A program made the translations under genes and the position numbers. Below the pieces are notes generated by a model, which ran no database searches, was not told where the DNA came from, and saw nothing but the letters and a program-made list of their open reading frames with translations. A stretch of 64,000 bases of DNA from Sophora flavescens (lineage: Eukaryota; Streptophyta; Magnoliopsida; Fabales; Fabaceae): contig CM061062.1 of assembly GCA_030762895.1 (NCBI GenBank), positions 132,663,104 to 132,727,103 on the forward strand, in the 5' to 3' direction. Shown here in pieces: positions 46,804-58,675 of this stretch. Within the stretch, counting starts at the first letter, position 1. Each line of letters begins with the position of its first letter.

Positions 46804-46888
46804 ATCCCCCCTCCCCCTAATAGTTAAAGGTCCCACATTCCCATATTCCATAGAAGCTGTCACAGCCCTACTAGAAAGCAGGGATATT

Positions 46889-47257
46889 GTGCTGGATCAA
46901 CTACAGAAGAACCTAACAATAGCCCAGCAGAGGATGAAAAATCAAGCTGATAAGCATCACAGGGAGCAAATACACCCTGTATTTCAAATCAGCAAGCTGA
47001 AGAAGGCTGTCCTTGCTGAGTATAAGCCGCAGCAGTTACCTGCAGCTGTACTGGCAGCAAATTGGGAGCTCCAACCACAGATGGAGGAGGTGTTGGCCCT
47101 GTGGTACAACAACAATGGAGCTGCTCAAGTGTTGGTTAAATGGGCCCGACTGCACGGTTGTGAAAATTTGTGGGAAGCCGTTGACAAGCTCCAACCCCCA
47201 TTTCCAGAATTTCCCCTTAAGGACAAAGTGAAAGTCTGCCGAGGGGAGGGGGGTTGA
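46889..47257 (+). pseudogene. Gypsy integrase tail and chromodomain
   Basis: Encodes MLDQLQKNLTIAQQRMKNQA, then an FQISKLKKAV segment and a chromodomain-like VLALWYNNNGAAQVLVKWAR with CENLWE. Such domains steer integration to chromatin in chromoviruses. The part between 46803 and 46889 is out of frame. Confidence 0.78.
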
Positions 47258-47485
47258 TAAGAGGCCTACTGTTAAACATGTATATGTAAGGGGGGGCACA
47301 CTGAATAACAACCTAGCTGACCCTATAAATAGAACATAGCAGAGTCTGTTATAGGCAGTTAGAAACTCATCTGAACTTGTATAGGAGAGAAGAGGTAACT
47401 CTCGAATTTACCTGCATTGTATTATTGCAGAGAATAATACAAAGGGTATTCTACCCAGATTCACTCTATTCTTTCTCAAATATCA
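47255..47485 (+). repeat. Gypsy 3' LTR, 231 bp
   Basis: TGATAAGAGG to CAAATATCA after a G-rich polypurine tract, with a TATA box TATAAATA at about 47323. No matching 5' LTR is in the window. Confidence 0.75.
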
Positions 47486-48255
47486 GTTGAATCTATCAAG
47501 ATAATATTTCTAAACAACTACAACCTGTTAACAAATGGAAAAGAAAAGAAAGAAGAAGCAGACCCTGAAATATGAATATTATTATTATAATGTGATGATA
47601 TCCTATGTATTTTAATTTTAGTACACCGAGACTTCCACACAGACAATCACATAACATTTAGTGTTTTACACTTAGATTCATGCCACGCAAGACTAGTTGA
47701 CTTCATACTACAGGATCTGTACATGTGCGCTGACCAAACATAGTTAAGTCTAAATTGGATAAGAACTCAATAAATTTAGAAACCATAAAAAAGACAAGTG
47801 AAAGAACATAATTCTCAATGCTATTAAAATAGAAAAGGCAGTATCAAAACAAAATAAAATGTGATGAGTAAATGCAAAATGGCAGCCAAAAGAAAATCAA
47901 CTTCAGCCCCGGTTTGAGATTTGCCTACAACGCCACACTACCCAATATTTTTATATGAAATCACCAAAAATGCACCTAAATTCTAACGCTAAGAAAACTG
48001 AGCAGTTAAGTAAATCCAGTTAATATCAACAAATAGCTCAGTACAAGATTCTTCTTTTATAACCACCAATCTAACATTCAAAAAGAATCAGAATAAAGAA
48101 AATAGACAAGAATGCAAACATCCATAAAAAAAATCATGACATACCCCGCCCATATGCCAAGATAATATTTGCACAACAGAGTACCATTGTATATATAGTT
48201 GTTACTCGAAAAAGACATTAGATAATCATCATGCCATAAAATGGAGAGAACTATC
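47486..48255. other. Sequence without a recognised gene
   Basis: AT-rich, no convincing open frame or element ends. It is the original left flank of the Copia insertion at 48256; its last five bases CTATC are the target duplication. Confidence 0.5.
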
Positions 48256-48563
48256 TGTTGAGTTGTTAATTCAGTTAGTTAGTTGTATGAGTTAGTTAGT
48301 TTGTTGAGATGTGTAAGCTTGTGTTAGTTAGATAAAGTGAAGTGAAGAAGTCTATAAATAGACTGTGTGATATTGTGTAATTCATAGAATGTGCAAAGTG
48401 TAAAAAGTGTACATTGTGATTAGTGTGAAAGTTTAATAACAGGGGGTATTTTTTCAGTATACATAGAGTGTTCTATCTTTCTCTTCTCTATTCTCTTTGA
48501 TTCCTTTCCTTCCTCCAATTTGCTGTGTTTCCAAGAGTGTGAGTGTATGCCTAGGTTCCAACA
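48256..48563 (+). repeat. Copia B 5' LTR with TATA box
   Basis: 308 bp. TATAAATA at 48353-48360 is probably the promoter TATA; the 3' LTR and its two copies have a deletion across it. Confidence 0.92.
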
Positions 48564-48565
48564 AT

Positions 48566-48577
48566 TGGTATCAGAGC
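48566..48577 (+). promoter_or_regulatory. Primer binding site of Copia B
   Basis: TGGTATCAGAGC, initiator methionine tRNA complement, two bases after the 5' LTR. Confidence 0.92.
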
Positions 48578-48645
48578 TGAATGAGATCCTGAGAGAGATC
48601 GTGTTCTTGTTGAGTGATCTTGAAACAATATTCTTGCTTCAATTC

Positions 48646-50268
48646 ATGGCAACAATCATGGCTGCAACCAGTGGTCATTTACCAGCAAACCTTCCCATTC
48701 TTGATGTGAAGAACTACGACAAATTGTGCACTCAAATAAGGGCGATTTGTGGCTTCCAAGAAGTGTGGGAGGTGATGACAGAAGGCATGAAGGAACCAGG
48801 CTAGAATGCAACCGAGGAAGAAAGGAATGAATTCAAGGAGCTGAAAAAGAAAGATTACAAAGCTCAATTCATATTGCATCTAGATCTTGTGCACTTTGAA
48901 AAGATATCCATGGCTCCTACTGCAAAGGAAGCATAGGAAATTCTTGCATTGGCTTGTGCTGGAGTTGACAAAACCAAGAAGGTGAAGCTTCAGACATTCA
49001 GAAGGCAATATAAATTGATGGAGATGGAAAGCAGTGAAGGGGTTGGAGCTTTCTTCAATCGAGCTCTAACCCTGACCAACCAAATGAAGAACTATGGTGA
49101 AACACTATCAAATCAGTAGATAGTGGAGAAGATTATGAGATCAATGCCCTCCAAATTTGATCATATAGTTGTCTCTATTGAGGCATCAAAAGATCTTGAA
49201 AGCTTGAAGATTGAGGAGCTGCAGGCTGCATTTGAGGCTCAAGAACAAAGGGAGCTAGAAAGAAATACAAGAACTGGAGTGAAGGTTACTAAGCAAGCCT
49301 TGCAGGCTCAGCCAAGCTCAAAAGATTCCAGAGAAGGAAACAGAAACTAGAAAGGGAGAGGCGGGTGGAAGGCAAACAAAGGAAGGCACCAGAACCATTC
49401 TGAGTCAAATAGAGGTCATTCAGATCAAATAAGCAATGATCAACAGAATAGGAGAGGTGGAGGAAGCTCTCGAGGCAGAGGCGGTAGAAAGAAGGGTGAG
49501 AGATTTGATAAGAGCAATGTGCAGTGCTATAATTGCTCAAAATGGGGACATTTTCCTGATGAATGCTGGAGTAATAACAAGAGAGAACAAAGGGGTGATG
49601 AAGCTCAACTTGCACAAGAAGATGGTGATGAGTCAGAACAAGTGTTGCTGCTAGCTACTACCAAGAATGAGGGAGATGACACTGGTTCTTGGTACTTAGA
49701 TACTGGTTGTTCCACTCATATGACAGGGAGGAAAGATTGGTTTGTCAAACTTGATACTTCTTTGAAAAGTAAGGTCAGGTTTACAGATGACAGAACTCTT
49801 ACAGCAGAAGAATGTGGTTCAATGTTGATTAAAAGGAAGGATGGCAAGCATGCTCTCATCGCTGATGTGTTATATGTTCCAGGTATGAAAAACAACCTTC
49901 TAAGTCTTGGTCAATTGCTAGAAAAAGGCTTTACTATGAGAATGGAAGATAATGCCTTGAAAGTGTATGATGATAGTAAAAGATTGATTTTGATAGCACC
50001 ACTGACCAAGAATAGAATTTTTAAGGTTGAGATTAGTGTAATGGAACATAGATGCGTAGCTACTGCTGTGAATAGAGATGAATGGCTATGGCATTTTCGA
50101 TTTGGACATCTAAACTTCAGGGACTTGAATCTTTATTCAATATGGTTCATGGCCTTCCTCACATCCAAGTGCCCAGTGAGCTGTGTGAAGATTGCATGGA
50201 GAGTACGCAGCCAAGAAGTGCATTCAACCAGCAAGTGCCAACCAGATCATCACAAAAGCAAGAGGTGA
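48646..50268 (+). pseudogene. Copia B gag and protease
   Basis: The frame opens MATIMAATSGHLPANL at 48646 and can be followed without shift to about 50115. It is interrupted by four TAG codons (48802, 48934, 49117, 49348). It includes a CCHC knuckle (CYNCSKWGHFPDEC) near 49526, an RG-rich stretch before it, and the protease motif DTGCSTHM near 49702. A shift near 50120 moves the pre-integrase region to the next frame. All four stops are TAG. Confidence 0.88.
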
Positions 50269-51195
50269 TCTTTTCTGATGTCTGTGGACCTTTTCTGACT
50301 GATTCACTAGGAGGTAACAGATATTTTGTATCTTTTATAGATGACAAAACTAGAAAATTGTGGTTGTATTTGATCAAAAAGAAAAGTGACGTGTTTGAAA
50401 CTTTTAAGAAGTTTAAGATGCTTGCTAAAAACAAAGTGATTGCTTTATTAAGCGCTTAAGAACTAACGGGGGTGATGAGTATGTAGCTGAGGATTTTAAC
50501 AAGTTTTGTGAAGCTGAAGGCATAGTACATGAAATCACTCCTCCATACACTCCTCAGCACAATGGCACTGCAGAAAGGAAGAACAAAACCATAGTCAACA
50601 TGATCAGAAGCATGTTGAAGTCCAAAAGCTTGCCAAACCAGCTTTGGGGAGAGGCAGCAGTTACTGCTGCATACATATTGAACAGATGTCCAACCAAAAG
50701 ACTAATTGAGTGACACCAGAAGAGGCATGGAGTGGGAAGAGGCCCAGTGTGACTCATTTCAGAGTCTTTGGCTCAATTTGCTACAGGCACATTCCAGACC
50801 AGTTGAGGGGAAAACTGGATGATAAACGAGAGCAGCTGATACTTGTTGGCTACCATTCAACTGGTGGATACAAGTTGTACAATCCAAAGAACAAGCAAGT
50901 TGTGATCAGCAGAGATGTGATCATTGATGAGTACAGATGCTGGAATTGGGAAGCGAAAGCCACAGGACAGAAATCAAAAGTCCTAGTAGATCTTAATACT
51001 GATGAAGAAGTGATGATTCTAGCAACAAATTCTCAAAGCAACAGGCCACAGAGACTTCGACAAGTTCCCTTGAGGCTACAGGACTATGAGATGGTGTCTG
51101 ATTCTAATATAACAGCAGAAGGTGACTTAGTGCAGTTTGCACTATTCTGTGATGCAGAACCAGTAACACTTGAAGAAGCTATGAAGGATCCAAAA
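50082..51195 (+). pseudogene. Copia B integrase
   Basis: Continues in the shifted frame with LPHIQVPSELCEDC (zinc-site cysteines), DVCGPF (first acid), RYFVSFIDDKTRK, another shift near 50445, then RTNGGDEY (second acid) and [15 protein letters not shown] (third acid). A shift near 50705 leads to TPEEAWSGKRPSV and VFGSICYRHIP. TAG at 51196 follows EEAMKDPK. Confidence 0.85.
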
Positions 51196-51198
51196 TAG

Positions 51199-52710
51199 AT
51201 TAGTGCCATGGAGGATGAGTTGAGTTCAATTGAGAAGAATTAAACTTGGGAACTTGTCCCATTGCCACCACAGAAACAACCTATTGCAGTCAAATGGATC
51301 TACAAAGTCAAAGTAGGTCTAAATGGAGAGGTGATCAAGTACAAGGCCAAACTTGTGGCAAAGGGATTTCAGCAAAGAGCAGGAATAGACTATGATGAAG
51401 TCTATGCACATGTTGCAAGAATTGAAAGAGTGAGATTGATTGTAGCAATTGCAAGCATGAGAAACTGGACTTTGCATCAATTGGATGTAAAGTCAGCATT
51501 CCTAAATGGTCCTATCGATGAGGAGGTATATGTTGCACAACCTCCATGTTTTGTGATAACTGGACATGAGAATAAAATGTTGAGATTGAGAAAAGCCTTG
51601 TATGGCTTAAAACAAGCTCCACGAGCTTGGAACAAGAGAATTAATGGCTTCATGTTACAAAGTGGCTTTGAAAAATGCACCTCAGAGCAAGGTGTTTATG
51701 TGAAAACAACCAATACTACTGATTGGCTACTAGTATGCCTATATGTTGATGACTTGCTGGTCACGGGGAGCAATGAGACTGAGATAGCAGAGTTCAAAGT
51801 ACAAATGATGAAGGAGTTTGAAACGATAGGCTTAGGCTTGTTATCATACTTTTTAGGCATTGAATTTGTGAGAACTGACAGAGGCATTGCCATGCATCAA
51901 CACAAGTGTGCCAATGATCTCTTGAAAAGGTTTGGAATGCTGCAATGTAATCCTGCATCAACACCTGCAGAAACTGGCCTGAACCTTGAAAAGGAGGGAA
52001 ATGAAGAGCTGATAGATCCTACTTATTACAGGCAAATGGTAGTTTCACTGAGATATCTTTGTCATTCCAGACCTGATCTAGTCTTTAGTGTTGGCTTGAT
52101 TAGCAGGTTTATGGAAAGACCAAGGACACCACACTTGTTAGCTGCCAGGAGGGTGCTGAGATATGTAAAAGGCACTATTGATTTTGGAATTTTATTTCCA
52201 AATGGTGATGAAAGGGGAGAAGAGGAGCTGATGGGATATTCAAATGTAGATTGGTGTGGTGATAAGAGTGATAGAAAAAGCACTGCAGGACATGTTTTCC
52301 TATGTGGAAAGGCTTTGATTTTCTGGAGTTCAAAGGAGTCAAGTGTGGCTTTGTCTTCATGTGAAGCTGAGTATGTGGCAACTTCAATGAGTGCCTGTCA
52401 AGCACTCTGGTTAGACACACTGATGCAGGAAATCCAAGTGAAAGACTCAAGTGCAGTGAAACTGTTAGTGGATAACAAGTCTGTCATCAACCTTGCCAAA
52501 CACCCGATTGCACATGGAAGAAGCAAGCATATAAAGACAAGGTTCCACTTCCTTAGAGATCAAGTAACCAAAGGAAGGATGAAGTTGGAGTACTGCAAAA
52601 CTAAAGAGCAATTGGCAGACATCTTAACAAAGCCACTGAAGCCAGAAAAGTTCAGAGACTTGAGAACCAAGCTTACTGTTGTATCACTAGCTGATTTAAC
52701 ACACAAATGA
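51199..52710 (+). pseudogene. Copia B reverse transcriptase and RNase H
   Basis: After the TAG (51196) and a TAA (51241), the frame is open to 52710. It holds AVKWIYKVKVGLNGEV, LHQLDVKSAFLNG, LYGLKQAPRAWNKR, LYVDDLLVTGSN, SYFLGIEF, SSCEAEYVATS, DNKSVINLAKHP and LADILTKPL. The catalytic aspartates are present. It differs from copy A by a few codons. Confidence 0.9.
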
Positions 52711-52822
52711 TATGCTTCAAGTGATAGATGGAGACTAGGGTGCCAACCTAGTTGGGATGTTAGTCTCCATTGTGATGTAATTAGCATATCATTGTTCTTC
52801 CCATAATTGAATTAGGGAGGTG

Positions 52823-53111
52823 TGTTGAGTTGTTAATTCAGTTAGTTAGTTGTATGAGTTAGTTTGTTTGTTGAGATGTGTAAGCTTGTGTTAGTTAGAT
52901 AAAGTGAAGTGAAGATGTCTATAGACTATGTAATTCATAGAATGTGCAAAGTGTACATTGTGATTAGTGTGAAAGTTTAATAACAGTGAGGTATTTTTTC
53001 AGTATACATAGAGTGTTCTATCTTTCTCTTTTCTATTCTCTTCGATTCCTTTCCTTCTTCTTCCAATTTGCTGTGTTTCCAAGAGTGTGAGTGTATGACT
53101 AGGTTCCAACA
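52823..53111 (+). repeat. Copia B 3' LTR
   Basis: 289 bp, TGTTGAGTTG to GGTTCCAACA, preceded by ATTAGGGAGGTG. Confidence 0.93.
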
Positions 53112-54271
53112 CTATCTACGTACATCACCCATGGAATAAATCCATCATAAAAGAACACAACCTGCCTCTTACAACACAGAATCGCATATAAGTTGTGATA
53201 AAAGATTATTTCAACTCACTAAAGAAAGAAAATGAACGGTGGCGGCGGCAGCATGCTCAGGCGCCGCGGCAGGTGGCAAAGCAACGACGACGAATGGAAA
53301 GTTCAATCTGACCAAATGAGAGGGGGGTTGAGAGTAGTCCGAATCCGGGTTTGGTTTCTCCGTTCGAAGCGGATGATTAACAGAAATGGGCTCTGAACAG
53401 CGGCTAGGGTTTCTCAATCTCTTCCTTTGCAAAAAATTTCATGGGGCTTTGATAGAGGAGGTTGAGAGGATTCTATTGCTAGGTTTGCTTCGTCGGGAAT
53501 GGTTCGCGGCGGCCGGAATCTGGCCGAGAAGGGAGAGTTTTTGAACTGAGAGAAGTGAAATGAAAAAGGAAAGAAGAAAGAAAAGGAGAGGGGTGCGTGG
53601 ACGTTGCTGAACCAGGCAGTAAGGACCGACGAACTGATATACAATATGCAAGGTTTCCAGTTTACATAAACATAACTAAACATCAAATGTAACATACCAT
53701 AATTTTTTAAAAAGAAAAATGGTAAGCCAAAATCGTAAAAGTACAATACCAAGTTCACGAGATTGTCAACAAAACACAACAGAAAAAATAGAAGAAGAAG
53801 AAGAAACACGTGATAATATTTTATAGAGCTTGGGATTTAGAAGGAGAAACAGGAATTGTACCTCATATTTGTTTGAAATAAGCAGATAAACCAAGGGAAG
53901 CGAAACTAAACTAGGGTATCCTTCTACTACGTTGGTAACTTCAGGTGCCTCTTTTGGATTTTGACATACAAATGTTGTTGGTTGGTTGGGCGATTCTTCT
54001 AGTCCCTTCTCGCTCTGCGCTGCATCATATTTTGACATACAAATGCAGAGAGTTGCTCATAAGGCAGATCAATGCAAGTCAATCAGCGGCAATGCAGGGG
54101 ATTGCAGAAAAGGTGGGGGAATGTGACGCTATCAGTGGAAGTAAAAAGGTTATTGATGGAGGCTTGCAAGTTGGGTTGGGGGAGAGTAGCCCAAAGTATA
54201 TGGGCTCACGAGGGGAGAGTGTGGCCCAAACGCTTATTGGGGAAGGTGGGTTATTACAAATAGACTCTTGC
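53112..54271 (+). repeat. Segment X, full-length right copy
   Basis: The minus strand resembles a plant gene leader: a pyrimidine-rich stretch, a GC-rich block (53240-53540) with AACCCTAGCCGC-like motifs, and short open frames (for example 53766-54038 and 53414-53809) that I do not recognise. It may be a captured or relic gene 5' end. The same open frames occur in the inverted copy, but the copies are too similar for that to show selection. Confidence 0.55.
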
Positions 54272-54358
54272 AATTTGAGTGTAGTTCCAGGCTCTTTGGG
54301 GGAGGATTCTGAGCATAAGGAGTCTTCAGATTTTGGACCAAAGAAGGCGGGTCAGACT

Positions 54359-55501
54359 GATGCAAATACTGCATACTTTCATGCTTGTCTGGCAGTTAGA
54401 AGAGCCAGAAACAGTCTGGTGGCAATTAATGTAGATGGAATTTGGGTTGAAGAGGCGTTAAAAGTTAGGGAGGAGGTGAAAAAGTACTTTCTAAAGATTG
54501 TTGATGAGGAAAGCTGGCAACTAGTGGTGGAAATAGGCCAGGCCGCTCGTCAGGGGCCTATGGCCTGACCTATTTAAGGCCTAGCCTGGCTTGGCCTATT
54601 TAATAAAAAGGCCAGGTCCAGGCTTTTTCAAAAGCCTTTTTAGATAAATAGGTCAAACTCAGGCTTCTAAAAAAGCCTTTTAAGCCTGATAGGTCAGCCT
54701 ACTTATAAATAATAAATAAATAAATAATATTAAAAATAAAATTATTTATATATATATATATAATATGATTTATATAATTTAAAGAGATACAATTTGCTCT
54801 TTATTTATAGAATGTTGGTTTGTTCCACATGTATACTTTGAGAGATGTGGGACTTACAATTGAAGAAACCATGATGTTCAGAATAGTGAAGTTCTTTGAA
54901 TAAAGATGTTGCTAGTCCACAAAAAAGTCCAAACAGCAAATAAAACCATGCTGGGTGTGAATCTAAGACTCGTGGGTTTAGAGCTTCCTATTCATGTTAA
55001 TGTAGTTGAATTTGCCATTGAGTCCATTGATGCCATTCGGCAGCAGTGTTAGCATTTGCACCATTGGACCATTCTCCGCAGCAGTGTGAGCATTGGTCAA
55101 CAAAGGTGTCAGCCAGCTCAGATAGAAACAGCAAGGCAATTGCTAGGAGTTAGTCCCACATTGCTAAAACTATACATGTGAAGCAGACCATCATTCTATA
55201 AATAGAGAGCAATTGGGTGCCTTTTTATAAAATTAGATAGGCCCTTAAAAAGGCTAACAGGCCAGGCTAGGCTTTTAAAAAGGCCAGGTCAGACTTAAAA
55301 AAAAGCCATTGACAGATAACAGGTCAGGCTTAGGCTTTTAATTTTTCAAACAGGCCAAGCCTATTTAATCAAAGCCTGGCCTGGCCTGGCCTATTTCCAC
55401 CCCTACTGGCAACGTCCTTTTTTTGATGGTGTACCATTTGGACACTTATCTGAGGACAATGCGAGAGTAGTTTCAAGGCCGTTTTCTAGGGAAGAGTTGG
55501 A
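54359..55501 (+). pseudogene. LINE ORF2 fragment split by a hAT element
   Basis: 54359-54521 encodes DANTAYFHA to VDEESWQ; 55406-55501 resumes with RPFFDGVPFGHLSEDN and PFSREEL, broken off by a deletion at about 55501. Upstream of 54359 the frame stays open into segment X without LINE similarity. Confidence 0.75.
54522..55405. mobile_element. Non-autonomous hAT element, 884 bp
   Basis: Perfect 8-bp duplication CTGGCAAC at 54514-54521 and 55406-55413. Inverted ends share GGTGGAAATAGGCCAGGCC (one extra-mismatch position near the tip). AGGCC motifs repeat subterminally. An internal inverted repeat pairs about 54790-54850 with about 55150-55215 and includes CTATAAATAGAGAGC. The paralogous site at 2566-2580 shows only a footprint. 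Confidence 0.93.
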
Positions 55502-56081
55502 TTAAGATACTCATAAATTTTATGATGTTTATACAAGATATCTAAATTATGTGTTCAAATATCATTACTCTGTAAATATATCAGCTCACTACACTATTAG
55601 CTCTCGTAAACACCTGAGTTTTGAACTCCATGTTAATCATTTAATGTTTAATAAATTGAAAGATATAGTAGAGAAAAATGTTTGAAAACCTTAATATATT
55701 AGATGGTTAAGGGAAAGTTTCCGTATAGTCTTGAATCAAAAAAATAAAAACTTACATAGATCCCCAAATAATGTTGAAAAAATTAAATAAAATAAATAAC
55801 TTGAAGGATGACTTAACCAAAATAACAAAAGTTTTTTTCTTGCACAACTACACAACCAAAATAAACCTCAAACTTTACTTCAAAAATGTACTCTAGATAT
55901 TTTTTTGTGTTTGCTGCTTATATGGTACCCTGGTCTTCAATGTTAACCTTCAGTTCCACCTTGTTGGTCCTTTTGAGTTTGTTTTGTTTGCAAAATTGTT
56001 GTCAATCTTTTCTCTTCTTTGTATAAACGCATCCTAAAAATATGTCAAAAACAGAGGGACACACATATTGTTATCCCTATT

Positions 56082-56287
56082 TTTTTTCTTTTTTTCTTTT
56101 TTTGTCGATCTACTTCGAGGAGTATCCCACCGCCAACCTGAGACGGGGACTAATCTCTTGCAAGAGTTTGTTCGACACCTCGATGGGTGGCATTCCTCCC
56201 AGGTGAGGTTTTTTCCATACCCAAGGCTCGAACCCGAGACCTTGGTTAAGGGGCGATAGGCCTTTAACCACTCACACCAACCTCAGT
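56082..56287 (-). mobile_element. tRNA-derived SINE, right copy
   Basis: Same element as 11127-11332. Here the target duplication TCCCTATT is readable at 56074-56081 and 56288-56295. A- and B-box-like motifs on the minus strand, T-rich (A-tail) at 56082-56103. Confidence 0.75.
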
Positions 56288-58675
56288 TCCCTATTTAGAT
56301 GTTCAAAAATCATTTTCTTTTTCTTTTGTTTGTTTTTGTTTCATTTTTTATTTTGATTGATAAATGTAAAATTTGAGTGGTTTAGATTGCATTTAGAAAA
56401 ATATATCAATTTTTGGCTTTTGGATCTAAAAGCGAGGAGGGGAAAAAATAAAATTTCAATATTCAAATTAAAATAGAGATTGATTGTTGAATTATCAATG
56501 ATTAGATTAGTTTTGAACTATTTTATTTTTGAATCTAAACTTAAATGGATTAAAGCCTTCAATCATATTATTTAAGATGATATTTTTCTAAATAATAATA
56601 ATAAAAACATAATATTATTGTCTTGTGAGCATGCATACACTGCAATAACGCAATGTCAACATGCCCAATAAAAATAATTAAATAAACAAATAAAATTAAT
56701 AAAATAAACGTTCAAATAATGAATAATTCTAACTATTAAATAAGATCATATATAAATATTAGGATATTACAATCAATTGTTTAATCCTAATATGTCTTAT
56801 ACATATAAAAATGAAGTTTGTTTATCATAAGAAGAGGGAATATGTGACACTCTCTACCCCGCATACTTTAAATATAAAATGAAACATGTTAAAAAGATGA
56901 TAAAATAATTTAGCCAAAATGGTAGCAGGTATCACATGTACTAAAACATAACTAAAGGTAACAATAGCCAACAACGGTGGGAAAGAACATAAATCAAAAC
57001 ATAAAACATAAAACATAAACCTGAAACCCGGTGTCACATATCAGAGCTTGTAACCAATCTAAAATTACATCAGAAAAACAACTAAAATAAAGTCTTAAAC
57101 TACGAGCAAATGATCTCCTCGGGATCACTCCTTAACAAGTTGCTCATCGTCCTCTGCTTAACCTAAGGTACATGCAAAAAAACAGTAACAAATATGGAGT
57201 AAAACATCATTCATATGAACATAAACAGTAATGGAATGGGAGGTAAGATGTTCACACAGCATATAAAGAATACGGCATAACAGAGTTTAACATATCAAAT
57301 CTCATTGCATCATATCAATTAAAATATGCTATGAAATGTCATGTTATTTCACTACTCAATATGCATGTGGATCCATAACTAACTCAAGAGGACGACTTTG
57401 AAGTTACATATCCACATTGGCCAACAAGCACCAACGTCGGCAGTCTACCAAGCCATGGGTGAACCCCTTGAGTAGCCGATGCACCTTACTCTCGGATGTA
57501 TCACTAGGGTGGACCACGACCCACCTAACTCTCGGATGGATCACCGCTGACGGTCAGTTCGCCATACTCTCGGGCGAGCTCCCCTATCATCGTAACTTTC
57601 CCCAACTAACAACTTCATGCATGAATGCATTTATGCTAACACACAATTAATCATTATCAACTACCTCCATCAACATCATTAATCACGGAACAACTTTGAC
57701 CAATAATCATCAAAGTTTAACAGCATCAACATGCGATGACATCATCGTTATCGTCTTAACAATTATCAACATCTTTATCGTTAACTTCCTTTATTAAGGT
57801 TTATAGCATTAATTGGTCAAACTATCACTCTTGTTTTTATCACTGTTACTGTCCCATCTATTTGTTATAGGCAACCTCACAAGTTCTCCTAAAGCACTCT
57901 AGATCATCCCTAAGTGTCCTTTATGATTCCATTGGGTATTAACCCCACCTGTGAGACCTGTACCTATTACATAGGGTAATATAAATTTGACTTCAATTAC
58001 TTAGGCAAATTATATTAATGAAAATACAATAAAATAATAATAATCATAAGCTCAATGACTAATTAACAAAGTTAGAGGGGGAATGATCAATTAGGCAAAA
58101 ATTGAGAGACTAAGGGGCAATTTACACTTTTCTCCCTAATTTTGAAATAAAGAGAATGGGAGGGGGTTGCCTTACCCATTCTCACGTAAACAACATCAAG
58201 AAAGGAAAAAGAAAAAAAAAAGAGGGGGAGACCTTGGGTGGTGTTAGGGATTTGCTAAGGAAAAAATTCGGGTAAGCTCCTCTTCCATTGTTTCTCTTCC
58301 TCCCTCTTAAAGGATCAATTCCTTATTCTCTTATTCTCTTTTTTTTTTTCTTTAGTAGAAGAAAAGGGCTTCGAGCCTTCGAGGGGATCTATAGAAGTTC
58401 TCCCAACTTTCTAGAAAGCTAAGTTTGATCAATTTTAAGGTAAGGGTTTCAAAACCCAAATCTTGCACATTTCTTATATTTGATTTATACACTTTGTTTT
58501 AATCTCTATTTGGGGACATGAACTGGTGAGGGTTTGTTCTTTTTATTTGAAGATTGTTGAGCTGTTGTGATGAACAAACATAATTTATTCATGTTTTATC
58601 TTCCTAACTAATGGTGGCCTTTTTTTTAACTAATGGTGGCTAACCTTGTGAGATTTTAAATTTATATTTTGCTGT
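56288..58675. repeat. Unclassified LTR-like repeat, right copy
   Basis: Uninterrupted counterpart of 11333-12709 plus 16133-17126. It carries the empty ATTAA target near 57677 and the spaced ACTCTCGG motifs near 57490-57575. No convincing gene. Confidence 0.5.

Larger units (their letters stand above)
44919..47485 (+). mobile_element. Ty3/gypsy chromovirus remnant with 3' LTR
   Basis: Contains RT-RNase H, integrase, chromodomain, a G-rich polypurine tract (47236-47254) and the 3' LTR; gag, protease, most of RT and the 5' LTR are missing. A hAT element at 45942-46637 splits the integrase. Confidence 0.85.
48256..53111 (+). mobile_element. Copia retrotransposon B, complete but defective
   Basis: 5' LTR 48256-48563 and 3' LTR 52823-53111, with perfect 5-bp target duplication CTATC at 48251-48255 and 53112-53116. 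A TGGTATCAGAGC primer site lies at about 48566. It carries gag, protease, integrase, RT and RNase H in the Copia order. The LTRs differ by several substitutions and indels, so the insertion is not very recent. It is the apparent source of the partial copies at 1-1673, 3376-4566 and 5720-7179. Confidence 0.95.

Noticed and set aside
53766..54038. 90-codon minus frame in segment X, present in three copies
   Set aside because: The copies are too similar for conservation to mean selection, and no domain or start context supports it.
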